Assembly (NCBI GenBank): GCA_020201305.1
Contig: JAIVHC010000089.1
Location: forward strand, 1 to 6,647
DNA: 6,647 nt
From: Geobacteraceae bacterium
GTDB lineage: Bacteria > Desulfobacterota > Desulfuromonadia > Desulfuromonadales > Desulfuromonadaceae
Direction: 5' to 3'
Shown here: in pieces, positions 1 through 5,710 of the stretch
Layout: every line of letters begins with the position of its first letter
Position numbering within the stretch: position 1 is the stretch's first letter
Translations under genes and position numbers: made by a program
The notes under the pieces: model-generated
Databases searched by the model: none
Told to the model about the DNA's origin: nothing
Seen by the model: only the letters and a program-made list of their open reading frames with translations

Positions 1-339
1 CCGTGCGATGTTGACGGCGTCACCGGTGCCCATGAATACATCCACCTCGGGAAGTTGGGGCGCGAGTTCCTCACGGTAGCGCTGCGGCAGACACCCGCAC
101 ACAATCAGCAGGGAGCATGCGCCCGTCTCTTTGTATTCTGCGACCTCCAGAATGGTGTCGATGGACTCCTCCTGGGCATCATGGATAAAGGCGCAGGTGT
201 TCACAATGATGATATCAGCGCTTGTCTCATCTTCGACGATGATGTAGTGCTCGGGCGGCAGATGCCCGAGGATCACCTCGGTATCCACGAGGTTTTTCGG
301 GCATCCAAGGCTGATTATAGCTACGTTTGCAGGGGTCAA
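1..339 (-). CDS. rimO: RimO, ribosomal protein S12 methylthiotransferase (N-terminal 113 residues, cut by window edge)
   Basis: RimO is a cytoplasmic radical-SAM enzyme that adds a methylthio group to a conserved aspartate of ribosomal protein S12. The visible part is the N-terminal MTTase (UPF0004) domain. It begins MTPANVAIISLGCPKNLVDTE, and the SLGCPKNLVDTE block distinguishes RimO from the related tRNA enzyme MiaB. The three cysteines expected to hold the auxiliary 4Fe-4S cluster are present: C13 (SLGC), C50 (VNTC) and C84 (CGCLP). The radical-SAM CxxxCxxC motif and the TRAM domain would lie beyond the left edge. The start is a TTG at 339-337, chosen because no ATG or GTG precedes the conserved block and an AAGGA lies six bases upstream. 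It follows yajQ on the same strand after 61 bases containing a hairpin. Family assignment is secure; only the length is unknown. Confidence 0.95.
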   Translation of the reverse strand, partial: MTPANVAIISLGCPKNLVDTEVILGHLPPEHYIIVEDETSADIIIVNTCAFIHDAQEESIDTILEVAEYKETGACSLLIVCGCLPQRYREELAPQLPEVDVFMGTGDAVNIAR

Positions 340-345
340 AGCGGT

Positions 346-350
346 TCCTT
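346..350 (-). promoter_or_regulatory. Ribosome binding site that fixes the TTG start of rimO
   Basis: AAGGA on the minus strand, six bases before TTG at 339. It supports the non-ATG start, since the conserved SLGC block begins only nine residues later. Confidence 0.7.
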
Positions 351-371
351 GTGGTTTGGTTTAAGCTGTAG

Positions 372-390
372 GGGCGTATGGTATACGCCC
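372..390 (-). other. Intercistronic hairpin between yajQ and rimO
   Basis: A perfect 8-bp stem (arms 372-379 and 383-390, GGGCGTAT with its complement) and a 3-base loop, placed 10 bases after the yajQ stop and about 33 bases before the rimO start. On the minus strand the bases after it (CTACAGCTTAAACC) hold no T-run, so it is a poor intrinsic terminator. It may instead protect a 3' end, mark a processing site or partly attenuate rimO. The stem is seen; the role is inferred. Confidence 0.5.
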
Positions 391-400
391 GGTTCGGTTG

Positions 401-886
401 CTATGAGCGCATGTTGACGAACTGGAGTTCAATCCCCAGGTCCGCGCCTTTAAGCTCCTGCATGATTTCCTGCAGGTCGTCGATCTTCTTCCCGCTCACA
501 CGCACTTCATCCTCCATGATCTGGGGCTGCACCTTGAGTTTGGTCCCCTTGATCATCTTCACGATCTCTTTGCCTTTTTCTTTGGAGATACCCTGAACCA
601 GATCTACGCGCTGGCGTACCGCATTGCCGGAGGCGGGTTCGGCCTTGTGGAAATCGAGACATTTGGTGGGAACGCCGCGCCGGGTCAACTTCCCTTTCAG
701 GATGTCTACTACGGCCTGAAGTTTGTAGTCGTCTGCAGCGAGAATAAGAATATGATCGTCATTGAGGTCGATTTCGTTATGTGTACCTTTGAAGTCGTAG
801 CGCTGTCCGATCTCCTTGCGCGCCTGGTTGACGGCATTGTCCACTTCCTGCAGATCAATCTTGGATACAATGTCTAAACTCGGCAT
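401..886 (-). CDS. yajQ: YajQ-family nucleotide-binding protein
   Basis: A complete 161-residue member of the YajQ (UPF0234) family, small cytoplasmic proteins with two related RNP-like domains. Some members are known to bind nucleotides, tRNA or cyclic di-GMP, but the exact role of this one cannot be read from sequence. The opening MPSLDIVSKIDLQEVDNAVN, the RYDFKGT segment (about residues 29-35), the central GISKEKGKEIVKMIK block (about 99-113) and the closing DLGIELQFVNMRS are all typical, and the length matches the family norm. The ATG at 886 is supported by an AGGAGA seven bases upstream. It stops with TAG. It lies between lolA (114 bases upstream) and rimO (61 bases downstream) on the same strand, so all three may be cotranscribed, but their functions are unrelated. 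No damage is visible. Confidence 0.96.
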   Translation of the reverse strand: MPSLDIVSKIDLQEVDNAVNQARKEIGQRYDFKGTHNEIDLNDDHILILAADDYKLQAVVDILKGKLTRRGVPTKCLDFHKAEPASGNAVRQRVDLVQGISKEKGKEIVKMIKGTKLKVQPQIMEDEVRVSGKKIDDLQEIMQELKGADLGIELQFVNMRS

Positions 887-1000
887 GGGGTATCTCCTGT
901 GTACGTTTTTATGATGCTTTTATCCGATATCTATCAGGGGCAGCCGTGATTGGCGTTTGACCTACTGCCCGTCCCGGGTCCGACCCCTCACAGAGCAGAA

Positions 1001-1756
1001 TTATTTCGAATCCGGATGAACAATCTCCACCCCGGGCGGGACGCTGAAGCTGAACGTTTTAGGTTCTGGCTGTGTATTCACCTCTACATCGCCAAATTTC
1101 AGGGCCGTGGTGTTGCCATTGGGGTCGAGAATGGTAACGCCCCCAAGGGGGAAACGATCTTCGAGTTTTTTTTCCACCACCTCCTCCGGGATATGCAGGG
1201 TCAGAGTGCTGACATATGCCGAGTCCCTCTTCGGAGTCAGGGTCAGGAGGTAGTCTCCACCTTGCGCGCATGCCGGTGCGGGGATGCTGATCTCGAAATG
1301 GCGTTCGAGGTTGTCGAGGCTGCGCAGAAACAGGAGGGGATCATCACCGCTTTCCAGATGCTGCGCCACGTCCGAGATCATCACGCGGTTACTTTCGGGT
1401 AGATACACCCAGAGCTTTATCCCGTTGCTGATGATGTGCTGCTCCTCGGGTTCAAGGTAGTCCCAGCGGAACGATGCGGCCTTCTCGGCATTAAAGCGCA
1501 CTGTAACCTTGCCGTGCCCCTGTTTGGAGCGGTTGAGGCTTGCAATGTGCGCTTCCTGCTCAAAGGTGGCGCGGAAATCATCGATGCGTATATCAGCGTC
1601 AGCGTCGGGCTGAAACGGCGCTTCGAGGAGCTTCTGGAGCACGGCTTTATCTGCAGTGGTTTCCGCACTTGCGGGAATCGGAGTGCTGAGTATTCCGATA
1701 CACACCAGGGCGGCTGTAAGCGGGTAGAGGATGTTGCGGATACAAGGTATAAACAT
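1001..1756 (-). CDS. lolA: LolA-family outer-membrane lipoprotein carrier protein
   Basis: LolA is the periplasmic chaperone that takes lipoproteins from the LolCDE ABC transporter in the inner membrane to LolB or the outer membrane. The 251-residue product starts with a signal peptide: a short basic stretch, a hydrophobic core (about residues 9-24) and a likely type I cleavage after ASA at 29-31. The family signature is clear at 96-128: FRWDY, then P..QHIISNG and LWVYLPESNRVMI. The C-terminal FSFSVPPGVEIVHP matches the usual LolA ending. The region around 45-95 is more acidic and longer than in typical LolA of about 200 residues, so this is a divergent member. There is no lipobox; the cysteines at 5 and 19 lie in the signal peptide. 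The ATG at 1756 has GGAG about seven bases upstream. It begins 33 bases after the pckA-thiL stop, suggesting cotranscription. It stops with TAA. Confidence 0.9.
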   Translation of the reverse strand: MFIPCIRNILYPLTAALVCIGILSTPIPASAETTADKAVLQKLLEAPFQPDADADIRIDDFRATFEQEAHIASLNRSKQGHGKVTVRFNAEKAASFRWDYLEPEEQHIISNGIKLWVYLPESNRVMISDVAQHLESGDDPLLFLRSLDNLERHFEISIPAPACAQGGDYLLTLTPKRDSAYVSTLTLHIPEEVVEKKLEDRFPLGGVTILDPNGNTTALKFGDVEVNTQPEPKTFSFSVPPGVEIVHPDSK

Positions 1757-1789
1757 CTATTTGCTCCGTAGCTTGAATGTTAAGGGATA

Positions 1790-2752
1790 TCAGGATCTGA
1801 AGTGGTTGAATCCGCCGGCACTGGTGCGTTGCAGGGTGCCGGAGTGATCGATGTAACAGAAGCCTTCCTCCACAGGGAGTATCCTCCCCACTGGAGTCAG
1901 GGACAGACCCAGGTGCGTGCTTATCTCGGCAATGTGTTCCTGGTTGTGCACGGGGGCGGTAAAGAGAAGCTCGTAATCCTCTCCGCCGCGTATAAGCTGG
2001 TCGCGGCGTGCCGGGTGATGGCGCAGATGGATTTTTGCTGCGCTGGAGAGGGGGATTAAGCGTGTATCCAGCTCGGCGCCAACCTCCGAGCATTCGAGGA
2101 TATGTCCCAGGTCGGAGAAGATCCCATCCGATACATCGATCATCGCACTTATGACTCCACCTTGTGCCAGAGCACGTCCGAGTTGGAGGCGCGGCTGGGG
2201 GCGATGATGCTGCAATGCCACTTCATCCAGGGGTTTCTCCCCCTCCATTAATTGAAGCAGGGTCAGGGCGCTGTCTCCCAGAGTGCCGGAGACAAAGATT
2301 ACATCTCCGGGCTGCGCACCGCTGCGCGTACAAACTTGTTCATATGGTGCGCTGCCCTGGACGGTAACTGAAATGCTCAGCCCGTGGGATGAGCGGCACG
2401 TATCCCCACCGCACAGGGTCGCGCCTTCTTGTTGGCACAGGGCCAGAAAGCCGTCGCTGAACTGTTCCAGGTGGGTAAGTGGTGTATCCGGTGGAATCCC
2501 GAGACCGAGATGGAGATAGCGCGCGGTTCCTCCCATGGCGGCGATATCACTGAGATTGACTGCTGCGCTTTTCCAGCCCAGTGAATACATGTCGGTCCAT
2601 TCGCGCCGGAAGTGAACATCTTCGAGAAGCAGATCCTTGGTGGTGAGAAGCACCTCTCCGGCGGGAAAGGTGCACACACTGCAGTCATCGCCGATCCCGA
2701 CCAGTACCTGGGGGTCCGCTTTAATGCGTTGTTGAATGCGCGCAATCAGGGC
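1790..2752 (-). other. thiL: ThiL domain of the fusion protein (thiamine-monophosphate kinase)
   Basis: ThiL phosphorylates thiamine monophosphate to thiamine diphosphate with ATP, the last step of cofactor synthesis. Within the 828-residue frame the ThiL part begins near ALIARI (509-514), corresponding to the SLIAR of E. coli ThiL, and runs to the end. Motifs in order are GIGDD (527-531), the metal-binding segment ending LLLEDVHF (549-556, preceded by TTKD where many ThiL have STD or TTD), AVNLSDIAAMGG (572-583), CGGDTCRS (622-629), SGTLGDSA, IDVSDG (713-718), GGEDYELLF (764-772) and the terminal GGFNHF. All nucleotide and metal-binding blocks are present, so the domain looks active. Only the customary MxxGEF-type start, about six to ten residues, is absent. 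It ends with TGA at 1790, 33 bases before lolA. Confidence 0.9.
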
Positions 2753-4276
2753 CTTCGCGAGCTCCGCCGCTTTGGCGTCATAGGCGTCCTTGTCGTCCCA
2801 GGTGTTGCGGGGGTTGAGCACCTCAGTGGGAACATTGGGGCAGCCCTGGGGCACATACAGGCCGAATACCGGATCACGCTCGAAGGCTACATCGTCCAAC
2901 TGGCCGTCGAGGGCGGCGTTGAGCATGGCGCGGGTGTGCTGAATCTTCATGCGTGAGCCTACACCGTAGGGGCCTCCACTCCAGCCGGTGTTGACCAGCC
3001 AGCAGGAGACATTGTGCTCGCGGATCTTCTCCTTGAGCAAGTTGCCGTACACCGAGGGGTGCATGGGCATGAATGGCGCACCAAAGCAGGCGGAGAACGT
3101 GGTCTGAGGCTCGGTTACGCCCTTTTCAGTCCCCGCGAGTTTTGCGGTATAGCCGGAGATAAAGTGGTACATGGCCTGCTCCGGAGTGAGCTTGGAGATC
3201 GGCGGCATAACTCCGAACGCATCTGCGGTGAGCATGATGATGTTCTTCGGATGCCCTCCCTTCAGGGTGGGCTCGATGTTGGGGATATGCGTAATGGGAT
3301 ACGCGGCGCGGGTGTTCTCGGTTACGCTCGCATCATCCAGATCGATGTGGCGCGTGACGGAGTCGAGTCCCACATTTTCCAGGATGGTGCCGAAGCTGCG
3401 CGTGCACTTATAAATCTCCGGTTCTGCTTCGGGGCTGAGGTTGATAACCTTGGCGTAGCAGCCACCTTCGATGTTGAACACCCCATCCTTGGTCCAGCCG
3501 TGCTCGTCATCGCCGATGAGACGGCGCTTCGGATCCGCTGAGAGGGTGGTTTTCCCGGTGCCGGAGAGACCGAAGAAGATCGCGGTATCTTCATCCTTGC
3601 CCACGTTGGCGCTGCAGTGCATGGAGAGGATATCCTGCTTGGGGAGCAGGTAGTTCATGACGGAGAATATGCTTTTTTTAATCTCACCGCTGTATGCGGC
3701 GGCGGCAATGAGGACGATCTTGCGCTCAAAGTTTATTATAATACCGGCTTCGCTGCGGGTACCGTCAATCTCGGGAATCGCCTTGAAATCGGGCGCGGCG
3801 ATAACGGTGAAACCGGGATCGAAATTATCCAGTTCTTCCTGGGTCGCTTTGATGAACATGTTGCGCGCAAACAGACTCTGCCATGCCAGCGAGGTGATAA
3901 CCCGCACCGGGAGACGGTAGTTGGAGTCGCTACCGGCAAAACAGTCCTGTACATAGAGCTCACGATTCTGCAGGTAAGCCATTATGCGGTTGTAGAGGGC
4001 ATCAAACTTATCCGCCGGAAATTCACGGTTAACCGCTCCCCACCAGATATCGTCGGCACTCTCGCCATCCTTGACGATGTAGCGATCGTTGGGTGAACGG
4101 CCGGTGTAGTCAGGGTTGGATACCACCAGTGGGCCCTGATGCGACAGGTGTGCTTCGTCGCGCAGGATGGCGTCTTCATACAGTTCCGGGGTGCTGAGGT
4201 TACGCAGTACTGTAGGGGTGTTGATGATACCGTACTGTTCAAGAGAGATGGGCTGGGGAACGATGGGTTTACCCAT
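1790..4276 (-). CDS. pckA-thiL: Fused PEP carboxykinase (ATP) - thiamine-monophosphate kinase, 828 residues
   Basis: Residues 1 to about 508 are ATP-type PEP carboxykinase, the cytosolic gluconeogenic enzyme converting oxaloacetate and ATP to PEP, CO2 and ADP. Visible motifs are TGRSPNDRY with R60 (oxaloacetate site), K201 and H220 (metal ligands by comparison with the E. coli enzyme), the P-loop GLSGTGKTT (236-244), LIGDDEHGW (253-261, metal-binding D257), NTRAAYPI with R323, and EPQTTFSACFGAPF (389-402). PckA normally runs to about 525-540 residues. Here it leaves the family pattern after AKAAELAK (501-508), losing some 25 C-terminal residues, and continues without a stop into ThiL (separate entry). 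ATG at 4276 has AAGGAG at 4291-4286. No ATG, GTG or TTG lies near the junction, so ThiL has no obvious own start. Motifs and reading frame are seen directly. Whether the fusion is native, a deletion or a consensus error is open. Confidence 0.9.
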   Translation of the reverse strand: MGKPIVPQPISLEQYGIINTPTVLRNLSTPELYEDAILRDEAHLSHQGPLVVSNPDYTGRSPNDRYIVKDGESADDIWWGAVNREFPADKFDALYNRIMAYLQNRELYVQDCFAGSDSNYRLPVRVITSLAWQSLFARNMFIKATQEELDNFDPGFTVIAAPDFKAIPEIDGTRSEAGIIINFERKIVLIAAAAYSGEIKKSIFSVMNYLLPKQDILSMHCSANVGKDEDTAIFFGLSGTGKTTLSADPKRRLIGDDEHGWTKDGVFNIEGGCYAKVINLSPEAEPEIYKCTRSFGTILENVGLDSVTRHIDLDDASVTENTRAAYPITHIPNIEPTLKGGHPKNIIMLTADAFGVMPPISKLTPEQAMYHFISGYTAKLAGTEKGVTEPQTTFSACFGAPFMPMHPSVYGNLLKEKIREHNVSCWLVNTGWSGGPYGVGSRMKIQHTRAMLNAALDGQLDDVAFERDPVFGLYVPQGCPNVPTEVLNPRNTWDDKDAYDAKAAELAKALIARIQQRIKADPQVLVGIGDDCSVCTFPAGEVLLTTKDLLLEDVHFRREWTDMYSLGWKSAAVNLSDIAAMGGTARYLHLGLGIPPDTPLTHLEQFSDGFLALCQQEGATLCGGDTCRSSHGLSISVTVQGSAPYEQVCTRSGAQPGDVIFVSGTLGDSALTLLQLMEGEKPLDEVALQHHRPQPRLQLGRALAQGGVISAMIDVSDGIFSDLGHILECSEVGAELDTRLIPLSSAAKIHLRHHPARRDQLIRGGEDYELLFTAPVHNQEHIAEISTHLGLSLTPVGRILPVEEGFCYIDHSGTLQRTSAGGFNHFRS

Positions 4277-4285
4277 GATACTGTA

Positions 4286-4291
4286 CTCCTT
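4286..4291 (-). promoter_or_regulatory. Ribosome binding site of the pckA-thiL gene
   Basis: AAGGAG on the minus strand, nine bases before the ATG at 4276. It supports the assigned start; no earlier in-frame start fits the PckA N-terminus. Confidence 0.75.
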
Positions 4292-4415
4292 GGTGCAGAT
4301 GGATTGGCGCGCCGTGGCGTGCGCATGGAAGCAGGGGCGAATACTCGTACAAAAAATATCAGCACAGCATATGTGCAGATGAACCCCTTGGGCCCTTCTG
4401 CGCTGCTGTGCTATT

Positions 4416-4440
4416 GGTTATTTAGTAGTCCTAAATAACC
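4416..4440. repeat. Perfect inverted repeat upstream of pckA, operator candidate
   Basis: Arms GGTTATTTAG (4416-4425) and its exact complement (4431-4440) around a 5-base centre; one more pair (4415/4441) extends the arms to 11 bp. It lies about 140-165 bases before the pckA start, is AT-rich, and has no following T-run in either direction. It therefore fits a binding site for a dimeric regulator better than a terminator. It overlaps the candidate -10 element of the promoter listed separately. The dyad is seen; the regulator is unknown. Confidence 0.55.
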
Positions 4441-4460
4441 ATTGTTGAGGCTTGCGTCAA
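4432..4460 (-). promoter_or_regulatory. Candidate sigma70-type promoter for pckA-thiL
   Basis: TTGACG (4460-4455) and TATTTA (4437-4432) on the minus strand, 17 bases apart. The -35 is good and the -10 only fair. The -10 lies inside the right arm of the inverted repeat, which would place a bound regulator over the -10 and start site, as for a repressor. Inferred from spacing and consensus only. Confidence 0.4.
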
Positions 4461-4574
4461 GTAAAACCATCGGAAAATGGATATTTTCTTATAATGCTAA
4501 GTTGAGAATCGAGCCTTACCTGTCGCTGAAAGGATTATTGTAAAAGTGGATTCTTTTTAAATGCGAGTAAAACA

Positions 4575-4606
4575 GACCAGGGGCACGATATACCTTGCCC
4601 CTGGTC
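4575..4606 (-). terminator. Rho-independent terminator of mrp
   Basis: A perfect 11-bp GC-rich stem (arms 4575-4585 and 4596-4606, GACCAGGGGCA and its complement) with a 10-base loop. It begins 10 bases after the mrp stop and is followed on the minus strand by TGTTTTAC. The T-run is short but the stem is strong. It ends mrp transcription before pckA, making pckA-thiL a separate unit. Confidence 0.75.
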
Positions 4607-4616
4607 AACGTAACCT

Positions 4617-5428
4617 CTAATCGGTCAGATCCGCAGTGCCGCCGCCGGGGTTAAGGCAGCGCAGTGAGAGTTCCTGCGCAATATCTGCCAGGGCTTTGGT
4701 GGTGGGTGAATCGGGGAATTCCAGTACCGCCGGAGTGCCGTCGTCTCCCGCTTCCACCATGCGTGGATCTACCGGAATCTGCCCCAGGAACGGTACCGTC
4801 ATCTCTGCGGCCATTTCGCGTCCGCCGCCCGACGACAGAAAGACACCGACTTGCGCACATCCACCAGCGCCACCTTCTGCGGGGTGGTTACGAGTACCGC
4901 GCCGGTACCTTCACCCAGGAGTTGTGCAATACTCAAGGGTTCATCCCCGGTTCCGGGAGGGCAGTCCACCACCAGGTAGTCGAGCTCGCCCCAGTTTACA
5001 TCGCGGATAAACTGCTGAATTACCCCGGCCTTCATAGGACCACGCCAGATCAGCGCGTCATCCTGCTCCTGGATCAGAAAGCCGATAGACATCACTTTGA
5101 TGTCATGTTTCGGCACCGGCAGCATCAGGTCATTTTCCACCGCCGGGCGTTGGAGTTCAAGGCCCAGGAGGGTCGGAACGCTGGGGCCGTGGAGGTCGAT
5201 ATCCAGAAGCCCCACCTTGGCGCCCTGTTGTGCGAGACTCAGGGCCAGGTTTACCGCGGTGGTGCTCTTACCTACACCGCCTTTACCTGACATAACCAGA
5301 ATTTTGTGCTTGATCTTCGCCAGGCATGCCTGGATCTGTTCCTCCTGCTGTTGCTGGTCACACTGTTTTTTGTCTGCATCGCTGCAGCTGCTGCTTTTGT
5401 CACAGCCGTTACATGCATTGTCACTCAT
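4617..5428 (-). pseudogene. mrp: Mrp/NBP35-type Fe-S cluster carrier ATPase, disrupted by internal deletion with frame change
   Basis: Mrp (ApbC) proteins are cytoplasmic P-loop ATPases that bind and pass on 4Fe-4S clusters. The start at 5428 (MSDNACNGCDKSSSC) has AAGGAG at 5441-5436. The N-terminus has cysteines at 6, 9, 15 and 23; the CX2CX5C spacing at 6-15 matches part of the NBP35 ferredoxin-like motif. The deviant Walker A is SGKGGVGKST (47-56), followed by LLDIDLHGPSVPTLLG and VDCPPGTGDE. After VALVDVRKSVSFCR (to residue 199) the frame runs out to a TGA at 4799. The normal C-terminus resumes in another frame from about 4832, as SGGGREMAAEMTVPFLGQIPVDPRMVEAGDDGTP, and ends at the TAG at 4617. 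The joint skips about 27 codons, normally VPVLGVVENMS..CPxCG...IF, and so the CPxC ligands. As written it would not make a functional carrier. A consensus error is an alternative. Confidence 0.85.
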
Positions 5429-5433
5429 GCTTG

Positions 5434-5441
5434 TTCTCCTT
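5434..5441 (-). promoter_or_regulatory. Ribosome binding site fixing the mrp start
   Basis: AAGGAGAA on the minus strand just before ATG 5428. The same frame is open up to an ATG at 5602, but that start has no comparable site, and the extra 58 residues are unlike any Mrp. Confidence 0.75.
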
Positions 5442-5478
5442 GATATGGCATAAAAAAAGATTGGTATAAAAAAGTAGA

Positions 5479-5508
5479 AGACTAATCCCGCCGCGCAAAG
5501 GTTGTCAA
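5479..5508 (-). promoter_or_regulatory. Candidate mrp promoter
   Basis: A consensus TTGACA (5508-5503) and TAGTCT (5484-5479) on the minus strand, 18 bases apart, about 50 bases before the mrp start. The -35 is perfect and the -10 weak. Confidence 0.4.
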
Positions 5509-5516
5509 ATATTTGA
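5505..5516. repeat. Perfect 12-bp palindrome overlapping the mrp -35
   Basis: TCAAATATTTGA reads the same on both strands and covers four of the six bases of the TTGACA -35 element. It could be an operator for a small dimeric regulator. The palindrome is seen; the function is inferred. Confidence 0.4.
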
Positions 5517-5594
5517 TAGCGTTTCGTCAGATTGTAGGTTGTGTTTCGTATGCCCGAAAATATACGCAAACAAATAAAATGGCGTTTTATTTTA

Positions 5595-5623
5595 TTGACC
5601 ATTCACCATCAAGTTGCTAGCTT
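5595..5623 (+). promoter_or_regulatory. Candidate promoter of the outer-membrane protein gene
   Basis: TTGACC (5595-5600), a 17-base spacer and TAGCTT (5618-5623). This would give a leader of about 80 bases carrying the tandem repeat. Moderate match to sigma70 consensus. Confidence 0.35.
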
Positions 5624-5636
5624 TCCAGGCATAAAG

Positions 5637-5664
5637 CAGCCTGCCATGGTCAGTCTGCCATGGT
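5637..5664 (+). repeat. Tandem 14-base repeat in the leader of the outer-membrane protein gene
   Basis: Two adjacent copies, CAGCCTGCCATGGT (5637-5650) and CAGTCTGCCATGGT (5651-5664), 13 of 14 identical, each with a CCATGG palindrome. They lie between the candidate promoter and the ribosome binding site. They could be a paired regulator site or a small duplication. Confidence 0.6.
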
Positions 5665-5695
5665 AAAAAAACGTTACTTCACATCTGTTATTTAT

Positions 5696-5702
5696 GGAGG
5701 AG
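5696..5702 (+). promoter_or_regulatory. Ribosome binding site of the outer-membrane protein gene
   Basis: GGAGGAG eight bases before ATG 5711, nearly ideal. It argues for 5711 over the in-frame ATG at 5729 (which would give MKTIIAGIAA) and over 5660. Confidence 0.75.
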
Positions 5703-5710
5703 AAAAGCCA

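Larger units (their letters stand above)
4277..4616. other. Intergenic region between mrp and pckA-thiL (340 bases)
   Basis: No credible gene is seen here. From the mrp side it holds the mrp terminator (4575-4606), an AT-rich stretch, a candidate pckA promoter with an overlapping inverted repeat (4416-4460), then a leader of roughly 130 bases up to the pckA ribosome binding site. The leader contains a GGCGCGCC palindrome at 4306-4313 in a GC-rich patch. Confidence 0.6.
5429..5710. other. Divergent intergenic region between mrp and the outer-membrane protein gene (282 bases)
   Basis: An AT-rich divergent promoter region. It holds a candidate mrp promoter, a 12-bp palindrome on its -35, an AT-rich inverted repeat (arms 5572-5579 and 5585-5592, AAATAAAA and its complement, loop 5), a candidate plus-strand promoter and a 14-base tandem repeat before the outer-membrane gene. 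No gene is seen in it. Confidence 0.6.

Noticed and set aside
1..339. MiaB (tRNA methylthiotransferase) as identity of the left-edge gene
   Set aside because: The SLGCPKNLVDTE block is the RimO form; MiaB has a different sequence around its first cysteine.
937..970. GGGCAG...CTGCCC pairing between lolA and yajQ
   Set aside because: A 6-bp stem with a loop of about 21 bases and no T-run, too weak to call a terminator.
3014..3541. 175-codon open frame on the plus strand inside pckA
   Set aside because: It is antisense to a clearly conserved PckA frame. Its translation shows no recognisable domain or initiation site, so it is a shadow of the codon bias of the real gene. The same holds for the other plus-strand frames between 55 and 4438.
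4490..4495. TATAAT on the plus strand between mrp and pckA
   Set aside because: There is no matching -35 at 16-18 bases and no plus-strand gene or terminator-bounded small RNA follows. The downstream hairpin has no T-run on this strand.
4532..4560. AT-rich weak stem AAAAG...CTTTT
   Set aside because: Only five or six A-T-rich pairs, expected by chance in this AT-rich stretch. The GC-rich hairpin at 4575-4606 explains mrp termination.
5429..5602. Upstream extension of the mrp frame by 58 residues to an ATG at 5602
   Set aside because: The extension is unlike any Mrp N-terminus and contains promoter-like and palindromic sequence. A strong ribosome binding site sits before the ATG at 5428.
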